A DNA stretch of 64,000 nt. Source: Mactra quadrangularis (taxonomy: Eukaryota; Mollusca; Bivalvia; Venerida; Mactridae). Positions 25,667 to 37,372 of the stretch are shown piece by piece. Position numbers and translations under genes: made by a program. The stretch is taken from the NCBI GenBank assembly GCA_025267735.1, contig CM046299.1, forward strand, positions 23,644,232-23,708,231. Direction: 5' to 3'. Each line of letters starts with the position of its first letter. Position 1 is the first letter of the stretch. The notes beneath the pieces were generated by a model. It was not told the DNA's origin. It saw only the letters and a list, made by a program, of their open reading frames with translations, and did no database searches.

Positions 25667-26063
25667 AAGTGTGTAACGGGTAACCGATATACCGGTTAAT
25701 ATTGCGATACGACTTCTGGCGGCTTTCAAGTTATTTTCCATACTGATTGTTTTTATCAGAGTATGAAATTTAAATGTTTGAATAAATGTTAAAATGTGTT
25801 CGGAAACTTGTAATATTTTTTGTTAAGTGAGAGAATAATTATCTTTGAAAGTCCATTCAAAAACTTTTTTCTAACTTATTCAAACATTTGTATAATACTT
25901 GTTGATCATTTGAAAATACAAATATCTATGTACTATGTTGATCAAATTAAGACGATGCACGTGCATTAATTCACAATATGTACATGTATTGCAATGTATT
26001 GCAATACGGGTTTCCTGTATTGCAATATATTGCAATACGGGTTTTACCGTATTGTTACACCCC
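25667..26063. mobile_element. hAT-like MITE with GTGTAAC ends
   Basis: The outward ends read GTGTGTAACGGGTAACCG and GGGGTGTAACAATACGGT, followed by repeated TATTGCAATA words on the right. Both sides are flanked by TATCATATACT (25656-25666 and 26064-26074), which contains the target duplication. No transposase frame is present. Confidence 0.68.
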
Positions 26064-27089
26064 TATCATATACTTTATTATATACAACATATTTCAGGTT
26101 TATTATATGTAGGGCATAATGGCACACACTATATGTTATTTGTTTTATTAGTCAATTTCATAAATTTCGCATTTCAAAGTCAGAAGGATAATTAACGTAA
26201 CTACGATGTGATATTCAAAAGGTATACAATATTCTACATACGTCAATTTTATTTGGAAAGTATTGGCCAAAAACTGACCGCAGTATCACGGTTTCATGCT
26301 TTTGTGTCTTACGATTAATTTTATCGTAAGATTTTTTTGGTGAAAAGCTCCAGTACTGTACATAGATCAGTGATTCATGCGTTCTTTTCTATGAGTTAGT
26401 CTTGACAACTAGCATGTCAAGTTGCCAACTATTCCAGCGATAAACTCACCTCACAAAACTTAAAGAATTGTAAACTTAATTACGAAAATGTCGAAGACAG
26501 TTCGCGCCCTTTCAATTTAAACAACACGTTCGCAGGTGTTCAGTGTGAAATATAACAGGAATAGTTTTGAATTTGTTCCAATTAGCGCAACATCGATGAG
26601 TTTCTTAGGAGGAAATATACGCCTAGAACTTAGTGTGATAAATTTAAGTTAACTGCATTACATGGGAATAATTTCATCACGTTAATAAACGAAATTTCCG
26701 TTATAATCTATTACAAAGTTTCTCCAGGGGACAATACACGTCACACTACTTTAACAAGACAATATCTTTAACATCATTGAAACGATGGATGATGAGGACG
26801 TGTAATGTTACATTTGGGAGTATCATATCGTTAGTGAATTTCTGGTTATGTCTTGTCAACTGCATTCTTAGACACTTCCATAAACTACAGGAGACTTTGC
26901 AAGATTGGTGCAGATATGTGTATGTGACATGTTAGTCATCATAGAAGAACACTAGTATAACTGATGATAGTGTATCTTAGTTTTGAAGCAATATCTATAG
27001 AATTACATATAGTCTGTATTTTATCTCAATCTCCGTAAACAGATATCCTGTAAAGCGTTGTCGAACAGGATCTCTAAGATCTCAATGGA

Positions 27090-27109
27090 AGGTCACATCG
27101 AGATGACCT
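27090..27109. promoter_or_regulatory. Inverted nuclear-receptor half-sites, spacing 8 (site 1)
   Basis: AGGTCA, eight bases, then TGACCT: a perfect inverted pair of the classic nuclear-receptor half-site, about 700 bp upstream of the NHLH TATA box. A second pair with the same spacing is at 27314-27333. Binding is inferred from sequence only. Confidence 0.35.
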
Positions 27110-27313
27110 TTATGTCGACCAATCAATGCGCAGCTTTTATCTAGACGAAACACTATTAATAACATTTTGATTTCGTCATTTCTATTTTTAGACCAAGGTT
27201 TGCAAGCTAATTTAACAGCGGTATTATTCACAGTCTTCGATATGACGACTCATTTCAAATTGTGTGACGATGTAAACAAGTTACAAATTTCGTCATGATT
27301 ATAATGATGAGAA

Positions 27314-27333
27314 AGGTCACCTGAACGTGACCC
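27314..27333. promoter_or_regulatory. Inverted nuclear-receptor half-sites, spacing 8 (site 2)
   Basis: AGGTCA, eight bases, then TGACCC (one mismatch). The E-box CACCTG (27318-27323) overlaps the first half-site. It lies about 460 bp upstream of the NHLH TATA box. Confidence 0.35.
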
Positions 27334-27433
27334 TCGTTTGAAAACGGCCAGATCTAAATTAGCGAGTAGGCGAGCGGAAAATTTTAGATCGGGTTTTAAT
27401 CAGATTGTATTTTATCTCAGATAACCTAAATTG

Positions 27434-27771
27434 TACACTGCCCTCCAAAAGTTTCATTTTGAAAATCATTATATAATTGTTTATTGTATTCAATATTCAT
27501 GCAACGGGCACTGAATTTCTATGGGCATATTCTATTTTTGAGTTGCAGCAAATTTATCTGTCAGCTTCCAAAACTATGGTCAATGTATCTCAATTAACCA
27601 ATATCAAGGTTGAGATATTTTGTAATTTCACATCTAAATGAAAAATGTACTGATTCCCGGAATAAGCAAACTTAAAAATAATTAAAAAAGTGTTTTTCTA
27701 TTACTTTTTAAAACTCTATTTAGTACAATGTAAATTTTGAATGTGTGAAGGAACCTTTTGAGGGCAGTGTA
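27434..27771. mobile_element. CACTGCCCTCCAAA-family MITE, copy 2, next to the NHLH promoter
   Basis: A 338-bp element with inverted ends TACACTGCCCTCCAAAAGTT and TACACTGCCCTCAAAAGGTT (minus strand), bounded by TA. Its right end is 17 bp before the TATA box of the NHLH gene, so it forms the immediate upstream promoter sequence. Confidence 0.78.
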
Positions 27772-27788
27772 GAATGGAGCACTGGATC

Positions 27789-27796
27789 TATATAAG
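27789..27796 (+). promoter_or_regulatory. TATA box of the NHLH gene
   Basis: TATATAAG, about 220 bp before the 5' splice site of the short first exon. Transcription would start near 27820. There is no other good TATA match close to the gene on this strand. Confidence 0.5.
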
Positions 27797-28015
27797 AAGC
27801 GACTTAAACTAGACTGTCGTTTTCGTCTTTTGGACTGTAGTTATTATTACGACCGTATATTAAAATCTATATTCACCGCCAGTCTGAATGCCGGGGTATA
27901 TTTAAATGATACGAGTTTGATAACCTTGGGCCATTGGGAACTCCACGGCGATCATCTATGGAGTGTATATATTTACGTAGAATATTGCTAAGGAGTCCCG
28001 AATGTCTCAACGATG

Positions 28016-28095
28016 GTAGGTGCGGGTACATTGTATTATTTATTTACAAACACATATTTACTGTGTTAAATTGTAGTTTTCATTAATCTTTTCAG
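28016..28095 (+). other. 80-bp intron in the NHLH 5' UTR
   Basis: Donor GTAGGT at 28016 and a T-rich tract ending TTTTCAG at 28095. Splicing would bring TG from exon 1 next to A from exon 2, making an in-frame TGA directly upstream of the NHLH frame; this supports the start at 28124. An ATG at 28002 then terminates at the same junction, and an ATG at 28013 opens a short out-of-frame upstream ORF overlapping the true start. Confidence 0.55.
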
Positions 28096-28123
28096 AAACC
28101 AGATATTCATCTGTATTTCTACG

Positions 28124-28522
28124 ATGTACAACGAATCCAGTTTGACCGCCATATCATTTACTAGTACCGGAAATCTGTATTGTCTGAATGGACATTCGCC
28201 CCAAATTATGAATATGGTTCAACAAACAAATCGGGAACCAGTCACTCAAATCGGAAGTGGGAGAGGACGACGAGCCGCAAATCAAGAAAACTCTGGACTT
28301 AGCCGAGAAGAAAGAAGACGCCGTCGCCGAGCAACGCAGAAATATCGTTCAGCTCACGCGACACGCGAGAGAGTGCGAGTGGAAGCATTTAATGTTGCTT
28401 TTACCGAACTACGTAAACTTCTACCAACTTTGCCACCGGACAAGAAATTATCAAAAATAGAAATATTGCGACTTGCTATTTGTTATATTTCCTATCTTAA
28501 TCATGTCTTGGATTTAAACTAA
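28124..28522 (+). CDS. NHLH1: bHLH transcription factor NHLH/HEN, complete
   Basis: A 132-residue nuclear bHLH protein encoded in one exon. Residues about 64-132 hold the HEN signature: [20 protein letters not shown], then [20 protein letters not shown] (basic region and helix 1), the loop [13 protein letters not shown] and helix 2 [19 protein letters not shown]. This is nearly identical to vertebrate NHLH1/NHLH2, including the C-terminus ending straight after helix 2. The first 60 residues are divergent and rich in Ser, Asn and Thr. NHLH proteins bind E-boxes with class I bHLH partners and act in neuronal differentiation. The start is ATG 28124, supported by the in-frame stop created at the upstream splice junction. 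The length is typical of the family. Confidence 0.96.
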   Translation: MYNESSLTAISFTSTGNLYCLNGHSPQIMNMVQQTNREPVTQIGSGRGRRAANQENSGLSREERRRRRRATQKYRSAHATRERVRVEAFNVAFTELRKLLPTLPPDKKLSKIEILRLAICYISYLNHVLDLN

Positions 28523-31234
28523 AGTGTTTTTATGGACGTGAAATGCGACGACAATCTTTAAACCATAATTTGTAATTATTATGCGTGTTTGTTTAGATTT
28601 TACATAATGTAAAATAATTATCATCGTACATTTTTGCTACGGTGCGTGCTTTATTTAAATCATAACATTTCAGTATATGGTGTGTGATAGGGCTCTGTGC
28701 CGGTCCGATTGATCGATACGATATTCGTATCGATTTCAAAATGATCGATATTTGATACATCATGAATATGATATTTTGATATCAAATAGATTTTAACAAA
28801 ACAGCAAAGCAGCGTTGTTTTAAAAAAGAATTTTTACAAAACAGCAAAACAGTGTTGTTTTAATTATTAATTTGCATTATTTGCAGTACCTACTACTATG
28901 TGACTTTAATTAAGTGTGGCTGAGTTTACTTCAGTGTTGCGGCATAGACATATGTACTTTTTTACTATCAGTAAACGAGGAATTGCTAAGAATTTCAATC
29001 GTCATCACGACAACACTGGAATTTTACGTTTATAATATATAAGCTGTAATATTTAGTCATAGAGTAAATAGTAAATACTAGAAATTTATTTTATCTTTCT
29101 GCTGTTATTCGGTACTCCTAGTTCTATATTTGTATATTTATTAAATCTATGCTCAATATTACATATTTGTATCAAACCATTGTATATTGTAAACCAAAGA
29201 TTTTGTCATTAAAATGTTTCTTGTTTTTTATTGGTTTGGTTTATTTTTCTACGTCTTTTACGTCTTTTGGATAACCAACTGTTCCCTTTTGTTCATCCTT
29301 ACACAAAAAAGTATCATTTATTTATGATGAGATGTTGTGAGAGACAAAATTTGATAAGGTATAGTTTTAAACGATTGAAAATATCTCAATGTTACTGTTT
29401 TGAAAATCGACTCTCCTTATCGTTTGTGTACTTTTGGAAGTCTTCGGCTTTGTTCCTGAAATATAATTGCAGTTGGATATTTTTTTTGTCATTTTCAAAT
29501 TTTGTTTCTATGGTTTCTAAACAAAACCTCTAGTATAGTCATAGTAACCATATCATTCATGTAAACATTACATCACATATAATAAAGCACGAAAGATATG
29601 ATAGGACATTCATTTATAATATGAAACGAACACAAAACTCACGGATTCGTGAAACGCATTACCGACGGAGCTAAACTGGAAGATTTCTTTTAAAAGTTAA
29701 ATCATTTACATTTAAATTTAAGATTTCACTATAATTTAAAGTATGACTATCTTGAAGTAACTCCACAAAACGACTCTTAGAAATTAGAAGAAATTGAGTA
29801 TACATATGGTATTTGAACATGAAATAAATTCTTAATATTATTTACAACTGTACGAACCGTAGCATTTGTCTTGCAATCACTAACTAATTAATCCCTTGAT
29901 GATTAAACTTCGTATCAAATTGTACAGATTTTATGACAAAAGGCATCAAGCACGTGATGGCACGTGTCGTCGATACCGACACAAGAAGTGTCTCATTTCT
30001 TAATGATAGATATTATACTGCTGAAGTTATTGCTTCGAATTGTAGTAATTAGCTATCAGTGCTATGTTGAGACGTTTCAGTAAAGTTATAAAATGGAAAT
30101 TTAATCATAACGGTTCATTAAATTGCCCTATCATAAATCTGTCAATGTTTTTGTACTGAATGTTTTATACGATGGCGTCTTTTATAATACAGTGTCTTTA
30201 CTCCTACTGTGGAAATAGATCAAGAAAGATTTTGGTCTTAATATTATTGAAAATGTAATATTACTCCATGACATTTTTTCTTGCGTTTTAAATACATTTT
30301 TTGTACTTTGTATCGGTGTTATTTTTTTGTATCGGTAAATTTTAAGAAAAAAAGTTTGGGCATTCAGTTAAAATTAACTTCATTTGAAACTTTATACCAA
30401 GTTCTTAAAAGACTGAAGCAAATGAGAGACTTTGTGTGTGCAACATGTATGTATATAACTATTTTCCCTAAATAAGGCCATGTCATAATGGAATGTTGTT
30501 AAGCGTCCACATGCGCGTAGGTTTTAAATGATGGTGAAATTTTCTTGAATAATTCCGATGATCCCGGATTAAATAACGGCTATTTCGTTCAGGGAAAAAA
30601 TGTGAAAGGAACGACGTTCTTGATTGTAAGCAATTTATCATAACCGTGCCATTAATACAATGTATATACACATGTATTACATGAAAAAAAAACACTAGTC
30701 TTTTTATATTAAATTCAGACCTTGTTTCATATAAATTATGATGTTTTTTTCCATTAAAAATATATAAAGCATTGTTGTTTGTCGTAAAATATCTGTGTGT
30801 TCGTTTTCAGTTTGTGTGTTTTTGTGAATAGGTACCTAGGTTTGTCAAATTTGAGTTGACTTCTAACAAAATTCAAATTTGGCATGGCCTAACTGTATTG
30901 TTGAAATGGATTAGGAAATAAAATGCAATAATTAATTGCACGTGATGCAGATATTTCGTTTGTACACTTTGACATATCATGCTTGTCTCCTTATTCTACG
31001 CCGTTTGTCTTTTTTCACACATTCCTTGTTAAAGTTGGTATTTAATCTAGAATTTCGAATGTAAGCGATTTTATGACAGACTAAAAATAATTATTGGACA
31101 ATTTAATTTAGCTATGTCAAGTGCATGAACATCACCTTTCTTTAATTAAATAAACACTAAAATAAATCAAATTAAGAACTAAATCCAAAATAACCGTAAA
31201 GTCAATGAACGTGCACGAGCATAAAATTTACGCT
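28523..31234. other. NHLH 3' region and gene-free DNA
   Basis: This AT-rich stretch contains the presumed NHLH 3' UTR; possible poly(A) signals are ATTAAA near 29207 and AATAAA near 29581. A short degenerate repeat with TCGATACGATATTCGTATCG lies around 28700-28760. I see no convincing exon. Confidence 0.4.
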
Positions 31235-31678
31235 ATGAATGCCATTACTTTACAAGAGAAGACAACCGTTGCCGGCTCCTATACCGGTTGGGATATTGAG
31301 AGGGCGATCATTAGGGCTGTGGATCGTTGAGCAAGTGGCGATCCGATCCGAACCACGCAGCTTTACTGTACAGTAATACCATATTTGTTTATTTTCTGGT
31401 ATATTTGTGTAGCCGATTGGCGTGCAAACTACGTCAATTAAAGTTTTCATTCGTAGTGCAACTTGTTTTCAGTGGTTATTAAGCTGAAAAATGTTCATTT
31501 TTTCTAAAAAAGATCGCGATCCGACGATTCATACTCGATTTTCTGGTCGATATCGCGAATATCCGAGTATTTGGATATTTGCAGCAGCTCTAGCGATCAT
31601 CACACTGACGAAGAAGGAGGACGGCCAAGGACGAACGTTCTTCCAATCAAATTTCTGTCCTAGACACTTACCTTACAG
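31235..31678 (+). pseudogene. Exon-like frame split by a hAT-type element, product unknown
   Basis: I do not recognise this product. An ATG at 31235 opens a frame (MNAITLQEKTTVAGSY, then GWDIERA) that runs to 31311, where a 281-bp inverted-repeat element begins. On the far side the sequence (ITLTKKEDGQGRTFFQ, then CPRHLPY) continues from 31601 to a consensus donor, CAG/GTAAGT, at 31679. Without the element and one copy of its 8-bp duplication, the two parts are in the same frame and free of stops, about 50 codons in all. The composition is less AT-rich than the flanks. It could be a first coding exon of a gene now broken, or an exon still used in alleles without the insertion. No downstream exon was recognised. 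Confidence 0.45.
31312..31592. mobile_element. hAT-type MITE with perfect 8-bp target duplication
   Basis: The ends read TAGGGCTGTGGATCG on the plus strand and TAGAGCTGCTGCAAATATCC on the minus strand. It is flanked by GCGATCAT at 31304-31311 and again at 31593-31600, a perfect 8-bp duplication typical of hAT elements. The perfect duplication suggests a fairly recent insertion. Confidence 0.75.
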
Positions 31679-32459
31679 GTAAGTTTCTAGTCTTGGTCTG
31701 CACATAATGCATCCATATGGAGCAGACGGACGCGAGTGAAAAACTAAACAACACACATCATCAAACTTTGCAATATATGTAATGTTCATTTACTTGTATG
31801 TCGGAGAATGATAAAACTGTTATGGTGCTCAATACATGTATTATACAACATGTATTTGGTCATTAAGTCATTATCCTCCATACTTACTAAAGATTTGTTT
31901 GAAAATGTACGCAACCGTTGGTAAAAAGTAATGTACGATAGAAGATATTTCTCTGTAGAACCGTTTATGATTCTTTGTGATTGATTAAGAAACACTGTAT
32001 AAAAACACAACTATTTATTCTATTTTGAACTGTTGCTACGTTTTGTTTACTAATTTCTTCTTGGGTGTATAGCCTTTGATCACGTGGTATGTCCATCCTA
32101 ATTCTGTCCAACTATGACAAAGAAACTAATTTCGTCGTGTGTATTCAAAGTTTCGCATCTCTGTTGAACTCTGACAATGTCACATAAGGAACAAAAACCA
32201 GTTTATTGATGGAATGATATATGAGGGTCAAAGTTTAATTAGGAAAGATGGGATACTAGGGAACAATCTTGTTACATACACTTATACAAACATTTACAGC
32301 GAATATGACTGACAAGACAAATATAGGGATATCATGGTTTCTTTTTTATTGACTATGACACCATATAAATACAAGATATGGTCATTATACATCGGTCAGC
32401 TCACCTAACCTAGGTTTCCTAGTACTTCGTCTATGAACAGTATACGTACCTACACTCCA

Positions 32460-32970
32460 ACAAAATCGATTATGCCTTATTGTTGATGGAAAATTGACAC
32501 TATTGTCGATTTTCATGGGCGGGTTTTACCATCCCGGATGTTGATTAACTAGAATATACATGTACTGAACATGATTTTGTAAATATTGTTTGTTTGTATG
32601 AACTGTCAATTTGTATTTGACTTAAAAAACAACAATGTTTACCATCTAAATATAACATGTCTAGATCGCAAGCAGTATCGATATACGGACTAGGCAAACA
32701 AACTTTTGTGGTGTCAGTACCATAGAAGTTTTGCAGATATTCTCCCGCCAACCTCTGTATCAAATAAGCTAGTTGTCAGTCACGGGCGAAGGTAAGTGCT
32801 AGTATTGGTTACAATGATAAGAGATCTAGGTCTATCCACATTTGGAACACCTCGACCTTTCATGAATGAATAATTATTATATAGTTATTCGTAGCGAGTG
32901 GCCGAGGAGTTCCGAATAGGTCTATACATAGACTATGCGTCGGTTGACTGACTGCAATAATATGGCAGAA
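32460..32970. repeat. Patchwork of SINE-derived pieces and a small MITE
   Basis: A minus-strand SINE head-side piece (AAAATTGACACTATTGTCGA then CATGGGCGGG) at about 32490-32530 is followed by plus-strand body pieces (AGTTGTCAGTCACGGGCGAA at 32772-32791, and GGTTGACTGACTGCAATAAT near 32941). A compact MITE (32846-32917) with ends like CATTTGGAACACCTCGACC interrupts them. Confidence 0.5.
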
Positions 32971-33270
32971 AAAATGTAGAAAAAAGCGACACAAAGCATC
33001 ATAAATAATTTCACTATTATAGATAGAACAGTACATGTTCATAGATTACAAAATGCGTCTCAGTCAAAGGGAGCTAACTTGCTATGAATATAGACATGAA
33101 GCAATTTACTCATACCACAAGTTATATCCCCTTAAATATTACATCGTGAAATTTAGTGGGCCGTAGTAACACCATTCCACGGAGTTAGTTTCGCGCTACT
33201 GTTTAATACTCATTATCTATGATACAAAACACATCGAATATGTAAACAAGATGGTCCTGAGGATCAGTAC

Positions 33271-33751
33271 CGCTCACCTGCGAACTAGATTCCAAGGGCA
33301 ACCGACACAAAATCTTGTAACAAATTCATTTTTATTGTATAAAAACTGACATTGAGGCCACACTCCAATTATGAAAGCCATTGGCCTTTCAGTATATTAG
33401 AAAATCTTTGTAGAGAAGCTTAAGGTGATGCTGCATGCCAAATATGATAGATCTAGGCTATGAGAGAATGAATTTTTTTAACAAATCCTAATATAACTCT
33501 TTGTAAAACTAGTGACCCCAAGAGCGGGCCAATTTTGACCCCAAGGGCATAATTTATAATAACTATTGTTGTAGAAGACCTTCAGGTGATGTTTGCAGCC
33601 AACTCTGGATACTGTATGCCTTATGGTTGTTGACAGGAAGATCTTTTTAGAACTTGTAGTCGCACGACGCACAGTGAACGGTGTACGACGCGTGACGGAC
33701 TTTACCCATCACAATAGCTCAACTTGAGTTCTCCGCGCTCAGGTGAGCTAA
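33271..33751. repeat. Bivalve-type interspersed repeat with AGCTCACCTG ends
   Basis: Left GCTCACCTGCGAACTAG and right CTCAGGTGAGCTAAAAA are inverted. The interior has ACGACGCGTGACGGAC and CCCATCACAATAGCTCAACT, sequences I associate with a very common mollusc repeat. No open frame that looks functional. Confidence 0.5.
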
Positions 33752-33942
33752 AAAAAGACTTCATTCAAGTTATTTCGTGACTTCAGGTAGTTGTACATTA
33801 GTATTCCAATTCAATCAGGTAACAACTCACGTGATGATAATATTGTTTTGATATCGTATCGTAGGTGAGGTTTATGAGAAATTTACTCTGGTGTTAACAT
33901 ATTGACGTGCTATAGTTCAAGTATAACTTACCTGTGGCTAAC

Positions 33943-34077
33943 ATGGAACTACCAGAGGATGAAAGGCTAAAACTACGTGACACTATTCTTGAAAATAGAA
34001 AAAACTATGAAGGAGATAATATGTCATATTCTAAGTCACAGAAGTTTTACAACACATTGGCTGAAACGTATGAAGAG
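33943..34077 (+). CDS. METTL27: METTL27-like methyltransferase A, exon 1
   Basis: First of five exons of a complete gene (226 residues) of the METTL27/WBSCR27 family, Rossmann-fold S-adenosylmethionine-dependent methyltransferases of uncertain substrate. This exon encodes 45 residues from ATG 33943: MELPEDERLKLRDTILENRK, then FYNTLAETYEE, matching the FYDRWAPDYD-type segment that precedes the catalytic core in METTL27. Donor GTTTGC follows at 34078 in phase 0. A second family copy, locus B, lies 12 kb downstream on the same strand with the same exon lengths and phases. Other exons of A: 39625-39756, 40357-40495, 41696-41791 and 43177-43355. Confidence 0.88.
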
Positions 34078-34365
34078 GTTTGCATAATAATTGTGTTTTT
34101 ATTTATCTTCTCTTTCTTTCAGATCACATAGTAAATCACTAAGTATCTTAAATATACATGTACATCTATATGAATGCAATTAATACTGGAATATTTTCAC
34201 TTTCCTTGGTTTGCTATGTATTCGATGATAATTGTGCAAATAGTAGAATGTATATTTTAAGTTTTCATATATAGTTCTTGTTTTTTTCATATATTTTATA
34301 AATACATACCCTTGTATATTATTATGAAATATGTTGGCAATTCATGACAGATTATATGTTAAATA

Positions 34366-35110
34366 TACAAGAGGGCCATAAAAGCCCTATATAGTTTATC
34401 TGTATGAAAATGAGATAATATTTTGTGAACTGAGTGAGCGAGTCTCAGCCTTTAAAATGACTTTCACTGGTTACGAAAATATCGTGTTTTAGCAGGATAT
34501 GAAAAAAGTATAGAATTTGTCACCAAGTCTAGTAATAATCTAACTCATCCACGATTTCGTTGGTATACAACTTTTGAACATGTCTGGTAATAATTGGAGC
34601 TTAAATGATGCCTCTAGAGTGGCATCAGTGTTTTATTATGATTTGACCTGGTGACCTAGTTTTTTTACCCAACATGATCCATTATCAAAATTATCACAAT
34701 TTTCATTAATTGGAAGCTTCCGGTCATGATTAGTTAAAATGTTTTTGAGTGTAAATGCGACTTCTAATGTGTTCACTTAGGTTTCCCGCCCGTGACTTGA
34801 CCCAGTGACCTATTTTCTACATATCCTCAAACTGGTCTAAGATTAGATTGATTTGATGCTTCTGACAAAGTCTTGGTGTTAATTAAAGCAGAAATGTGAC
34901 ATCAAGAGTGTTAAAATAAAATTCTTTTGATTTGACCAAGTTTTGACTAAACATAATCCATCATCAGACTATTCCGAGTTTCATTGAAACATGGAGCATA
35001 ACTGTGACCCCTTGAATGTAAACAATGAAAACATGAAGACGCTCCACACTCAACGATTAACAATCTATCCTTCATAAAAGATTACTATAAGCGCTTCGTG
35101 CTCATGTGAT
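34366..35110. repeat. Degenerate interspersed repeat in intron 1 of gene A
   Basis: Contains GACCTGGTGACCTAGTTTTT and GACCCAGTGACCTATTTTCT about 160 bp apart and ends near GCGCTTCGTGCTCATGTGAT, words I associate with long interspersed repeats of bivalve introns. Heavily mutated, no coding frame. Confidence 0.4.
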
Positions 35111-35389
35111 CTTATAAATATACATCTTTATGAACTCAACATGTGATAGAATAATTATTTCTCAAGATTGTTGAAGATTCTGTTATAATCTATATCACAC
35201 GCATCATCATATCTTAACAAAGAATTAAGTACACATAAATAATAATTAAGTATTTCTAACAAATATTTATGTAATTGTAGACACGTGTAAGCAAACATAT
35301 AAGTACTCTCATATGGGTACGCTCGAAAGTTTCACTCGTTCACTTTCTACGTAGTAACGTAGTGTATTTACCAAGCTGCAATGGGAGCA

Positions 35390-35500
35390 TAACATAGCCG
35401 AGGTGTGTTCAACAATGCGAGCGCTCGAGCGAGCGCCCGCCTCACGAATTGTTAGGCTATTGAACGACTGCGAGCGCTCGCTGTGAAATCCAATATGACG
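35390..35500. repeat. GAGCGCTCG-rich sequence related to the 37373-37532 palindrome
   Basis: GTTCAACAATGCGAGCGCTC is followed by GAGCGAGCGCCCGC and later TGCGAGCGCTCGC. The same words build the large palindrome 2 kb downstream, so this is probably an eroded relative. Confidence 0.55.
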
Positions 35501-35976
35501 TCAAACAGCACATTATTGAAAAAGGGGGTGGGGGAATTATTTCTGCTGATACACGAGATCTTTCACATTTTTTATCAAACAGTGATACAATTTACTGTAA
35601 TTTTTTTCTAAATTATTTTTATTTGCTATTTTTGTAGACTCATGCAGTTATAAGTAAAGTGATAAACAAAAATTAAAACTAAAAAGCTTTTTAAAATAAT
35701 CAGTTTTCAAATTTTAGACGAAAGCTATTTAGTAGGCCTGCAAAGTGAAAATGACACCGCACTTTTGGTGGGTATTGTATATATAATGTAAAACAACATA
35801 ATCTAAATAGACATATTAATAATAATATATTAACTAATAAGTAATCACTGATGAGCCGTCTGGCGAAACATGTTTGAATTAGTAAAGAAAAGACAATTAA
35901 TTTGCATGTGAAGTCACATTTGCTTGATTTTTGTTATATATACAACATATATATATAAGCTTTATTTTTTACGATA

Positions 35977-37276
35977 TACGAGAGGTGTTCAACTTATATT
36001 TGAACAGATCTGAACTCTGATTCTGAAGCCTATGACCGGATTGTTTCCTCTAAAAATTGCTTTTTATATGTATTGTTATGTAAATAATCAGTTCTATGAA
36101 ACAAAATTATTTAAACTTATTTTATCAAACATATTTATGGCATGTTAGATGACCATCCCAAAACATCATTTTTAGAGTTTTACCACATTTTTTGCTCTTA
36201 GATATGGCCTGTTGGATGTGTTATAAATGTTATAATTACCTTTTTGTATCCCAATAGCATGCGTAATTTGATAAAACGAAATTACGTCTTTTAACAAAAA
36301 AATATGCATTTTGTCATTTTAGACTTTAGTCCGAAATCAGTGTTTGAGAGCATATATCATACATTCATTAATTTTACATAATAGATTTTGAAATTATTTA
36401 ATTAAACATATCCTCATTAAACCTTTAATGTCCAAAGTGTGTAAATTGAAAGGAATTCAATAATCAATGATGTTTTATGGGGTCAAAAAGTGATCCTTTA
36501 TAGGGCAATTCAAAGACAAGTAAGAGAAAGTCGTCACGGTTTGGTCAAATTTAGTAACGTATAAAACACTATATTTTCACTTTTTATAATTGAAGTTGCT
36601 AAATAATATAGTCATACACCAATTTCAAAGACACGATTTGCTTAATAGTTGTAGTTACTTTGATATGACCATGTTTAGAAGTATTTACTTTAGCTTTCAT
36701 TGCTTGATATGACGTCACATAACATAGATATAAAAGCCTCATTCAAAGCCTGTGTAGAGGTTTCGAATTAGAACTTTGGGTATATGTGTCTTTATCACAT
36801 AAACTAAACATATACATATATAAAATGAATTAGGGGTTGCAGAAACATTCACAAATAATGTTATTTATCATGTACTTGATCCAGCTCAACGTTCATTTAG
36901 ATAATGTTGTTGTCAGACAAATAAAATGCAATTTCACGCACATTTCGAACTTCAAAGAACACAAGGAAGTAGAAATATACATGAACAAATTGTGAAAGAA
37001 AATATTTTGCAAAATCTTATGGGATAAAAATGAATAACAACTTCTAAAGTGACCGTTTACTTTAGATTTCGCTATGTTCAAAACGCCAAAACTACGGTCC
37101 CTTCATTAATGTTTAATAACAGCCTTATATTGTTTCAAATTTTTAATTGTAATTTGCCAGTCGATCATAGACAATCCACTTGTAACATATTCAAGTCAAA
37201 TGTGGATATTTATTGTCAGAAATTGATTTTAATCCCATCAAAAAAGTGTTCAAATATAAGTTGAACACCTCTCGTA
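35977..37276. mobile_element. 1300-bp element with perfect 30-bp inverted ends
   Basis: Both ends begin TACGAGAGGTGTTCAACTTA and continue TATTTGAACA; the 30-bp inverted repeats are identical. The end sequence and the size match mariner-type transposons, but no transposase frame (nor its catalytic Asp residues) is visible; all frames inside are short. I infer a non-autonomous or decayed element with unusually well-kept ends. It lies in intron 1 of gene A. Confidence 0.8.
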
Positions 37277-37372
37277 CAAGTATACATTCATTATAAAATA
37301 GTATTTTAGATCAAGGGAGGTAACTCATATAAACTGAAATCTATACAACAATTTCTAAGCGAAATATATATA

